A stretch of DNA of 64,000 nt from Triatoma infestans (Eukaryota; Arthropoda; Insecta; Hemiptera; Reduviidae), in assembly GCA_011037195.1 (NCBI GenBank), contig JAAEAF010000184.1:62001-126000 (forward strand), written 5' to 3'. Made by a program: the position numbers and the translations under genes. This document shows, in pieces, positions 56,417 to 64,000 of this stretch. Every line of letters begins with the position of its first letter. Position 1 is the first letter of the stretch. Below the pieces are notes generated by a model. It had not been told where the DNA came from and made no database searches. It worked only from the letters and a program-made list of their open reading frames with translations.

Positions 56417-57350
56417 GTATTATTATTCTCCTCACTAATGCAAGACACTAAAACTATGTAAATGATTTGAATGAAATGTAATAATAAGTAATATAATAAT
56501 TCATACATTATTAAATTAAAATTTAATTATTTTCAATTCTATTGATTCGAATTAAAATTTATATATTAATCACATAATTGTATTAATTATACGGTATTCC
56601 TAAATCCTTTATTTATATAATGTATATAAAAATAAAAGATATACTAGAAACATAAGCACATGTGGGAGTGGCCTGGGTAAATTTTACCAGCCATCAAGTG
56701 GTCCCCCCCCCCCATAGCTTACATGAGTTTGACACCTGTGCACTATAAATAATAATAACAAGGGTAGTAGAGTGTCACCACTGGGTGTCTTCTTCAATAA
56801 CTCAATTCTATTATCTTTCATACAATACATTTGTTAATTAATAATCAAGCATTGAAGCAGTAAATAAAAAATAAAAAAAATCAGCTATGTTATAATATTG
56901 TTACGTTTCCCAAGGTTTTCTTTTAATAATCAATTTATCCCCCCCCAAAAAAAGGCCTGTATCATAACATGAAATAATTATTTATATACAACGAAAGGAA
57001 AGAATGATGAATTCATTTAGAAATTAATAAATTTATTATGTTTATATTGGACAAATTTTATTTGATTAACAAAATGTATGCCATTTATTTAACATTCATT
57101 TAAAAACTGATTAATTTGCTAAAGAATGTATTAATATTTAATGTGATAATTTATGTAATTACTCCAACAAAATTGACATTACCAAATGGTTACACAAGGT
57201 TTACGTTTCCATGCAGATTTCATTCTTTGAATTACCTGAAATAATTTTATAATAATAATGGAATAAAAAAAAATGAAATGAACTAATAAAAATAAATAAT
57301 AAATGATAAATAAATTTCTTTAATTAATATAAAATAAAAAGAAGAAGAAT
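56417..57350. other. AT-rich stretch; hAT-like end at 56660-56746 and C-runs
   Basis: GTGGGAGTGGCCTGGGT ... CATGAGTTTGACACCTGTG faces left and may be the partner of 54052. C-runs at 56703-56713 and 56940-56946. The last about 100 bp before 57351 are the 3' flank of the phosphatase gene, with AATAAA-like signals (57296, 57308 region on the plus strand; not assigned on the minus strand). Confidence 0.4.
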
Positions 57351-57641
57351 TTATGTATCAAAATCAAGGAAACGCCTAGGTCTCGGCTTGTAGTCCCAAT
57401 TCGGCCTTGGTATCGTTTTTATATATAAATCTACCTCATCTTCAGTTTCTGTAGTAGTATGTAGATAGTCATAATATTTATATACAGTCCTTTCTTGGCT
57501 GAACGTTTCTATGGCACCCGGTTGTAAACAACGGATATTTGTTACAGCATATTCTGGCCTTTGATCATAGAAATGTACTAAATAGCATGCTGCCATCACT
57601 CCGCTACGACCTCTACCAAGCCGGCAGTGTACACCTACGGA
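57351..57641 (-). CDS. Dual-specificity phosphatase 23-like, last coding exon
   Basis: The exon encodes 96 residues to a TAA. VGVHCRLGRGRSGVMAACYL contains the signature HCX5R(S/T): catalytic Cys, P-loop and Arg are all intact, with Ser at the last position. RPEYAVTNIRCLQPGAIETF continues the DUSP23/VHZ pattern (AI..IR.LRPGsIET..QE..V). The family are small cytosolic phosphatases of Tyr and Ser/Thr residues. The acceptor is clear: on the minus strand a T-rich tract and CTATGCAG precede the exon at 57641. The N-terminal half (WVIPGKLAG region in the family) is not visible and must lie further right or outside the window. A hairpin element sits about 75 bp into the intron. The C-terminal tail (about 25 residues, RPNWDYKPRPRRF) is longer than in vertebrates. 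Confidence 0.88.
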   Translation of the reverse strand, partial: SVGVHCRLGRGRSGVMAACYLVHFYDQRPEYAVTNIRCLQPGAIETFSQERTVYKYYDYLHTTTETEDEVDLYIKTIPRPNWDYKPRPRRFLDFDT

Positions 57642-57714
57642 CTGCATAGAACAATAGAAATATTTAATAAACTGATTTATCATAAATAATAATGAAGATC
57701 TGCCAAACATTTTA

Positions 57715-57812
57715 TAGAAAATGTTATGAAGAAATTTGGTTGAGGATCGATCAAGATAGAAACATCAATTTTGCCAATGATTCGACAGAGTTTTCGTTGT
57801 CTTTATCTAAGC

Positions 57813-57843
<31 letters not shown>

Positions 57844-58150
57844 GTCGTGAAGATGTGGAGGAAGAATTTTTAAACATACACATTTGTTACATCGCAGAAA
57901 CATACACAGAAAAAAATTTTCTTCAGATGTTTTGAGTTAAGTAACTGGTAACTTTTAATTTTCTTTTTTATGTTTCTGCATGTGTATATTTCAAAAATTC
58001 TTTTTCCACATCTTCGCGACTAGCTATATATTAAAGCCTTGATAAAGAGAGGAAACTCTGTCAAAACGATGGCAAAATCGAGTTTTTGTTTCCTTCTTGA
58101 CCGATCCTCACCAAATTTCTTCATAACATAATTCATCAACGGTCAACAAA
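57715..58150. mobile_element. Hairpin element, second family (Q), copy 2, in the phosphatase intron
   Basis: ATGTTATGAAGAAATTTGG ... GCCAATGATTCGACAGAG at the left and CTCTGTCAAAACGATGGC ... AATTTCTTCATAACAT at the right are inverted arms. (TA)n at 57822-57843 forms part of the middle. Short flanking similarity ATTTTAT suggests a duplication. The core is more decayed than in copy 1 (CAAAACG for CGAAACG). Confidence 0.65.
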
Positions 58151-58917
58151 TAATTTTATGTTAGGTGAATTTTAGAGGGTTTCAAAGATGATGGTTGCAC
58201 AATACCAGAATGTTTTTTTTTGGGAGGGGGGAATTAAATGTAAAAATAAAATCAGAAAGTCCTATTTTCATGACTGCTTCATAATCCTTTGAGGATAAAG
58301 ACAGGAAAATGAATCGGAAATATTTTTTATTAATATATGTAAAGATATTTCATTTTTTAGACTTTGATTTTCAAAAATACTTCCCACCCTACGCCATAAC
58401 TTTGGCTATTCAGCCATTCAGCGTTGCACAGCCCGGATAAAAGAATCAGGCTGCGGTACCGATTGATGTTGTTCATTTAGTTCAATTTGCAGGGGGCCAC
58501 GTGAGAACAATCTTGGACGCGAACAACTTCATCCCTCTAATAAAAATATCCTGACTGTATTATTAGACTAGACGCGTCTAATGATTATTAATACGAGATA
58601 TTAATTTTTTTTTTAAGGCACATCAACATATATGGTCATCGGCGCCCGGAATATTCTCAGTGGACAACCAAAAGAGGGATAATTCAATTACTTTAATCAA
58701 ATATTTTGTTTTATGTGGATGGGTTCACAATGCTGGATAATATCCGGGATTTTATCTGACGTAGTATGCAAAAACATAAAGTTGAAGTCAGCGCTCTACA
58801 CGGACTTGGATAGGACTTAGTCTAACGAGGCATGAGAATTCGAAACCGGTTCTATTTATTTATGAGCTCGCTCAATTTGACAATTAATATGTTGTTTCAT
58901 ATTCGGACAAGTTTTGC
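58151..58917. other. Intronic or intergenic DNA, no gene seen
   Basis: Upstream exons of the phosphatase were looked for on the minus strand but not recognised. Confidence 0.4.
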
Positions 58918-59006
58918 AACTGTAAATTAGTTGTTTCGGTTGGTTCCGCCGAGCTGGAGAGCATCCGAGACATTTTCCGTGATAGCCTGCTTCTGTTTGT
59001 GGTCAT

Positions 59007-59041
59007 CGACTGGTTTCGGGCGTTCGCCCATCATCAGGATG
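59007..59041 (-). ncRNA. Hammerhead-like motif, left arm of P8
   Basis: The minus strand has CATC, core CTGATGA, an extra T, stem II GGGCG/CGCCC with an AA loop, then GAAACCAGTCG. It is the inverse of the right-arm motif except for one change that breaks the ACCGGT palindrome (to ACCAGT). Confidence 0.6.
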
Positions 59042-59161
59042 TTTTTGTCAAACAGTGTAATAACATAGGCTTGCATAGACCAAATACAGTTGATACACTC
59101 AATCATGTATCAACTGTATTTGCTGTGTGCAAGTCTATGTTATTACATTGTTTGACAAAAA

Positions 59162-59199
59162 CATCCTGATGATGGGCAAACGCCCGAAACCGGTCGATG
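59162..59199 (+). ncRNA. Hammerhead-ribozyme-like motif, right arm of P8
   Basis: Stem I CATC (59162-59165) pairs with GATG (59196-59199). Core CTGATGA at 59166-59172. One extra T at 59173. Stem II GGGC (59174-59177) with GCCC (59182-59185). GAAA at 59186-59189. Stem III is the palindrome ACCGGT (59189-59194). The predicted cleavage triplet GTC ends at 59195. All three conserved single-strand blocks are present. Confidence 0.65.
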
Positions 59200-59251
59200 A
59201 CCACAAACAGAAGCAGGCTATCACGGAAAATGTCTCTGAAACTGTAAATTA

Positions 59252-59756
59252 CATTAACTAAATTTGACTTTTCACCTGACTGTGTTTCACATATTATGTA
59301 GGCTTGAAGCTTTGCGCAGTTTGTGAACAACTGTAATTATATCAGTATAATTATAGGCTTCTTGCTGTAATGTGTTGGCATGTATGTATGTACTTTTAAA
59401 ATTTCTGGATTGCTTACAAACATAATCATGCTTCACTTCCCTTAAAGGGTATTTCGACGAAATGTGTTTTGTTTATTGTTTCTTAACTGTTAATGTATAC
59501 ACTGTTCCCAGTTTATTCTAATGGATTCAAACTCTTTAGTACATACAGAGCATAATTACAATATAAACAAATTTCTAGAATTACTAACAATAAATTTTGT
59601 ATAGTATCAGATATCAAAAGAAGGTCCAACACGAAGTTATAAGTCAAATTGAGCTACCAGAATTATGTTTTTGTGCATATTTTTAAGTGTATGTTTTGTC
59701 AAAAAATGTACAAAATACATCAAAAAAGAAAAAAATGATATATTTCATCAAGGTAA
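59252..59756. other. Unassigned stretch
   Basis: Nothing supported. Confidence 0.45.
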
Positions 59757-60015
59757 GGCCACCGCATGAATTACAAATTTTTCGCGCAAAATCTATAAAC
59801 AAAAAAAAAAAGACGACTTTGCCCGAATGTTTTCTTTCAGTTTTTCCCGATTTTCTCAAAAATGACTCAAAAACGATTTTCTTGAAACTTAGAATCTAAA
59901 ATATAAAATTCCACTCACTTTTATTTGAAACATAATTTTAGGAAATGTGTAAAATGTGAAGCGTAATTAACGATAGTAAGAGAAAGTCATTTGAACGTGT
60001 CACATCAGATACTAT
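59757..60015 (+). mobile_element. Family H repeat, 5'-truncated degenerate copy
   Basis: CGATTTTCTCAAAAATGACTC, ACGATTTTCTTGAAACTTAG and the terminal AGTAAGAGAAAGTCATTTGA with GTGTCACATCAGA follow the family order. Confidence 0.6.
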
Positions 60016-60645
60016 TTTCTTATTATTATCTCGAAAACAGCTCCAACAACTTTTTGTGTAAAACTTAATGAGACATACAAAGAATATGGTTCTTATCAGA
60101 TTTATTTATTTATTTTTCTTTTAAAAGTACTTTTATTTATTTATTTTTTCTTTTATTTTTTTCTTTTTTCCTTTTACAGCACCTTTTTGAAGTTCCAAAT
60201 AAGTGTAGTACAATATTATTTAAAAAACAATTTAAAAATTCATAAATCTAGAAGTTTTTTTCCTTCTAACATTTCTACTGAGATACTAAATAAATTATTG
60301 TATTCAATGAATAAATTCAACATACGCCTAATTTTAAAGATAAAATAAATAAACAACAGAGAAGACAAAAAAATAAAAATAAAAGAAATATTTATGATTG
60401 CCAACGAATAAGGATTTATATTGTAAAATTTATTATAATGAGTTCGTAGAAAAGAAAATATTAAAGTATTTATCAAAGTATATAATCAATACTTCTACTT
60501 ATTGAAATTATTTTGTAAAAAGACAAAAAAAACTAAATTTACATTTCCAGACAAGAACTTTTGTCAATAAACAAACTCAAATTGTTACAACGTACTTTTT
60601 GAATTTCAAATGGTAAAGGATTTTATTATGTCTACATAAACCTCA
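60016..60645. other. AT-rich stretch, no gene seen
   Basis: Nothing supported. Confidence 0.45.
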
Positions 60646-61722
60646 TTTGATCATGTGGTATCTTCCCAGGAACGGTATGACTAAGAAATACAGCTTCGTT
60701 AAGAACTTTTCTTTGAAGCTGGGTACCAAAAAAGAGTGGAGCAATGGTTCCAATCTGGCGGGAATCAGGGAACATGCCATGGTATACGGATGCATCGAAG
60801 ACCCTCGAGGGAACTATGGCAAAGGTGTTTGGGCCAAGGACCAAATAATCAGAACCTATGGATAAGTTTCCCAGCATATTCCAGGCGGAAATACACGCTA
60901 TTGGATGTTGCGTTCCATTTATCTTCTTCGATAGGAGATATCGGAACCAGGAAATTGTAATCCTTACCGATAGTCAGGCAGCCAGTAGAGTTCCCAGTAG
61001 AGTTAGAGCGCCCATGTTAGCTCTAAAATGGTTTGGGAATGCCTAGGCAAGCTTAATGACTTGGACAGGGGAAAACAAAGTTGCCTTCGTTTGGGTGCCA
61101 GGGCATGTTGGCATAATAGGAGAATGAGATGGCAGACGCTCTGGCAAGAAAAGGTGCCAGAACCATTTTTTGGAGGATCAGTGACCAGTCTCTTTTAGAG
61201 TAACTTAAGAAGGAGGAGGCAGTATGGCGGTCTCTACTCTGAAACTCTCTTCCAAGCCTGAGGCAGGCAAAGATCTGCTTGGGAAATCGTAACCCAGGGA
61301 GATCGGAAACAGGCATCGGCCTTAGTAAGGACAAACTCTGCATTCATACGGGTTTGCTCACTGGGCATTGTATACTCAGGGAACACCTGACGAAGCAGCG
61401 CGTGGAGAGTGACAGCATATGCAAAAGTCTGTGAGAAGATGGAGGAAACTCCAATAAATCTCCTAACGGACTGCCATGCTGCCATTCAGAGAAGATTCAG
61501 GAGAGAGGGGAACATATCCTCCCTAGAGCCTTCCAGGATATTAAGATTTCTTAGGGATCTTAAATCTGGGGAAGGGAACTGAAGGCAAGAGGTTCGCCTA
61601 AAGCACCTCAAGGGTGCTGGAGTCTAAGCCCACGGCACCCCCACCCCCCACCCCCAGGGGCATAGCACAATAAAGCGTGTGCAATATGCCCCTTCACAAA
61701 AAAAAAGAAGAAAAAAACAAAA
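60646..61722 (+). pseudogene. Non-LTR retrotransposon 3' end with RNase H and zinc motif (subfamily B, copy 2)
   Basis: RNase H motifs in order: FQAEIHAIGCC (Glu motif, 60880), IVILTDSQAAS (Asp motif, 60955), then VPGHVG and MADALARKG-like codons in shifted frames near 61095-61150. The final domain encodes YAKVCEKMEETPINLLTDC and ISSLEPSRILRFLRDLK, matching the copy at 16821. A 3' UTR with a C-rich run (61640-61665) and an A-rich tail (61698-61722) follows. Frameshifts and stops throughout; 5'-truncated before the first RNase H Asp. Confidence 0.78.
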
Positions 61723-62387
61723 AACCTGTCACCTATAATCCAAACGGTTTTTCAGAAATTTTTATGTAGGTAGATTCTGAGAGAATTGAAATGTCATGTT
61801 TATCTAGTAACTTAAGTTTAACGAGTATATTTGTGGAGGGTTGAGTATTGAGCTGGCGTTTGTCGACAATGTAGTCACTTTCATTCTACATCCACTACTT
61901 TCTAGGTTATGTAATATTAATGGAAATAATAGTTTAGTAAACATTCCAATTTTGATAAATATTTTTTAATTAGAATTGTAATAAATGTAGAAAGTTGTAT
62001 GAATGTATATTTTATCCCCCCCCCCTTTTTTTTTTTGTAAATTAAAAGGGGGTAAATTATTGCCAAAAATTTTATTGATTAATACACGTGTTCCACATCA
62101 TCACAGGTTCCACGAGATAGGTGGTATTTATTAACGTACTTTTTTGGCAATGCCAACAATTTTTTTAATTCTATTATTTTCACATGTTCAAACCCATGTC
62201 CCACAACTCTCTCTCTTACTGTGCTACTCAACTTGTAAATGATTAATTTTTCTTCAAAATAGAATTCTCTACAACTCATTTAATGACACACAAAAGAGTT
62301 ATTTGTCTCGAGCAATTATTGTAATCATTAATAGAATTATCTAACTTAAAAAAAAATTTCCCCCTACTTTTTGAATTTTTTTTCTTA
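61723..62387. other. AT-rich stretch, no gene seen
   Basis: A C-run then T-run at 62016-62036. CCACAACTCTCTCTCTTACTG at 62200-62220 may be a scrap of the family H end. Confidence 0.45.
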
Positions 62388-62640
62388 CTCCTTTCTAGTA
62401 AGAGGAAGACTTTTTTGAATGTGTCGAAATTTTCGAAATTGAGTTTTCACCGGAAATATTATATTTTGAGTTGCATTGAGTGCGAAAAAAAAAGTTTTGT
62501 AGTAAATAGTCTGTATGTTTAGGCATGTTGTGCGTGTGTGTGCGTGTGTGAACAAAATATCTCAAAAAAAAATGATATTCTGTTTGGGTACTACCACCCG
62601 CATAGACACAAAGGTTTCCGGTAAAACTAAACAAAAATAT
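62388..62640 (+). mobile_element. Family H repeat, 3'-truncated
   Basis: TTTCTTACTCCTTTCTAGTAAG start, GAAATTGAGTTTTCACCGG, a (GT)n zone at 62530-62550, CAAAATATCTC and a TTCTGTTTGGGTAC box. It fades before 62640. Confidence 0.7.
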
Positions 62641-62726
62641 ATCAACAGGAAATGCGACTTTTAAAGAATGGATTTATTATGGAATTAGATGGTTGAAGGG
62701 GATTATTCTACTGCACCTGAAAGAGC

Positions 62727-62928
62727 TATTGTGAGCTCAGGAGCCTTCTCAGTGCACTGCTGGACTCCGAGCAGTGTTCTCTAGCTACAGACAACACTGC
62801 CCATACCGGGCAGTGAGTTGTAGAGGCTTGTAGGAAGAGAAAATCTATAGTAGCATGCTGAATTCGAACTCGGGACCTCCGCGTTGCTAGCCCACTGAGC
62901 TGATCCATTCCTTCTTCCTTGGTTTACG
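62727..62928 (-). repeat. tRNA-derived SINE, copy 5
   Basis: The minus strand has GGATCAGCTCAGTGGGC (A box), GTCCCGAGTTCGAATTC (B box), ATTTTCTCTTCCTACAAGCC, the inverted CACTGCCCGGTATGGGCAG arms, CGGAGTCCAGCAGTGCACTG and TTCTCAGAGCTC-like end. The B box is the best conserved of all copies. Confidence 0.85.
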
Positions 62929-63494
62929 ATAATTAAATAGGAACGGAGATCCGAGTTTGTGTACTGTATTTGTCCTTGTCAGTAAAGGGTAGAGTGTACG
63001 TAGTTTAAGTGTATTGTATACTGTTCTGACGAAGTGCATGAAGTACTAAGCTGTGGTAACCCGTGGGGAAAGCTACTCCCCAAGTAACTACATGCAACAG
63101 ATATTTCTTGTTCCACCATCCTTTTAGTATCTTATTTATTCTTAACTATAATCTCAGTACCTACGTAAGAAATATTCACAAAAGACCTTTACGCATGAAG
63201 AGCTAATGAACAAACCATTACATACGACCCACCCGTTATTCAAAATCATTAACAACTCATTAATCGACCTGCCAAACCCTTTCAAGAATTTCCTTGTGAT
63301 GAAACTTTCGGGTCGAATTCTGAGAATATGTCTTATATTTACTATGGCATACAAAGTGCACTGATATAAATCTATCACACTTATATTTGTAATATTTTTC
63401 TGAAACTAAAAGTAATAATTATTTTTAGGCATTTCTACTAATAATTTTGTGGCATTAAATTTCAGAATGTTATATATTAACATTGATGGTTATT
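62929..63494. other. Unassigned stretch
   Basis: No gene recognised; the minus frame 63154-63378 has no known motif. Confidence 0.45.
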
Positions 63495-63950
63495 ATTATT
63501 ATTATCAGGACGGGTGCCCGAAAGGCGCGGGACCTAAGCCTATGTGGGGCTCTTATCCCCCCGATACCCCCTGTAACCCCTTAATTAATCTCCCCCGGGT
63601 AACTTGCCGGTTAATCTATAATATCTCAAGATATCCCCAAACTCCAACTCGCCCAGGCAATCCTGCGAGAGTGGTGTCCTCCCAAATATACGAAATCTAG
63701 TTCCAGCGAAACGGGGACACTGACATAAGTAGTGATACACCGTTTCCCTAACTCCGTCATCACAATTCTGACAAATGGGCCTCCCTATTTAAACAAGCGA
63801 CTGTGCACCCAAGTGTGTCCAGTCACTATTCCTACCAAGGTCCTCAAACCCGTCCTACTAAGAGACAGGAGATACTCCGAGATTCCCTGCTTCCTTGCCT
63901 TTATAAATCTTTTAGCTTGGAGGCACCCCTGCGTGTCCCCACAGCGTAAC
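63495..63950 (-). pseudogene. Non-LTR retrotransposon 3' end (subfamily A, copy 3) with intact zinc knuckle
   Basis: The minus strand encodes CQNCDDGVRETVYHYLCQC, a complete CCHC motif, then RFAGTRFRIFGRTPLSQDC and a terminal LTGKLPGG. The 3' UTR GATAAGAGCCCCACATAGGC ends in (AAT)n at 63505-63494. Upstream, GVP- and WTHLG-like residues are in shifted frames. The 5' truncation is near 63950. This copy shows the knuckle lost by frameshift in the copies at 9480 and 20430. Confidence 0.78.
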
Positions 63951-64000
63951 ATTGATGGTTAAATGCTATTAACACTTTCTTCTGAACTGCAATGTAATCA

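Larger units (their letters stand above)
58930..59239 (+). mobile_element. Penelope-like palindromic element (family P), copy 8, best-preserved pair of arms
   Basis: Tail GTTGTTTCGGTTGGTTCC, then left arm (GAGACATTTTCCGTGATAGC ... CATCATCAGGATG ... ACATAGGCTTGCATAG), centre near 59085-59115, and the matching right arm ending GGAAAATGTCTCTGA. Perfect 12-bp duplication AACTGTAAATTA at 58918-58929 and 59240-59251. Both arms carry complete hammerhead-like cores, one on each strand. Non-coding. Confidence 0.92.

Noticed and set aside
63732..63962. Plus-strand frame of 76 codons
   Set aside because: Antisense to the intact zinc-knuckle region of the minus-strand non-LTR end.

Overview
The window looks like intergenic and intronic DNA from an arthropod nuclear genome, most likely an insect and perhaps a hemipteran. 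It is AT-rich, has no operon-like gene packing, contains one clear spliced exon, and is crowded with old transposable elements: non-LTR retrotransposon 3' ends, tRNA-derived SINEs, LTRs primed by tRNA-Leu, Penelope-like hairpins and DNA transposon remnants. The species cannot be fixed from sequence alone.

Cellular genes are scarce. The only confident one is the terminal coding exon of a DUSP23/VHZ-type dual-specificity phosphatase on the minus strand (57351-57641), with an intact CX5R active site and a splice acceptor. A 133-codon open frame at 7989-8390 looks protein-like but lies between two exact 16-bp direct repeats. A short frame at 6056-6274 is made partly of an 18-bp tandem repeat.

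Layout. 1-2236 is the 5' end of a Ty3/gypsy-like element on the minus strand (LTR, tRNA-Leu primer site, Gag, protease). 2.9-12.5 kb holds a Helentron-like repeat, SINEs and several decayed non-LTR 3' ends carrying RNase H. 12.6-17.2 kb holds a dispersed 150-bp repeat, a Penelope GIY-YIG endonuclease fragment, a palindromic element and another non-LTR 3' end. 18-22.6 kb has more Helentron-like copies, a non-LTR RNase H fragment and an LTR with a tRNA-Leu primer site. 25-28.8 kb is a set of nested insertions: a non-LTR 3' end inside a Jockey-like RT fragment, then a pogo-like DNA transposon split by a solo LTR that is itself split by a palindrome. 29.6-37 kb has SINEs, an LTR and a mariner-like element containing a Helentron-like copy. 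38-46 kb holds a second hairpin family with an empty-site duplicate, LTRs, and a non-LTR RT piece head-to-head with an ORF1 piece. 46-64 kb repeats these families around the phosphatase exon.

The most striking observation is a family of about 220-320 bp near-palindromes (eight copies). Each arm contains a hammerhead-ribozyme-like core, so a potential ribozyme lies on both strands. Four copies have 12-13 bp target duplications, and a tail of about 33 nt is present at only one end. These features fit terminal repeats (pLTRs) of Penelope-like retroelements. The hammerhead in these copies has a palindromic three-base-pair stem III, which would favour pairing between two copies, and one extra base next to stem II. 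A second hairpin family and a single motif at 55724-55760 share the same architecture.
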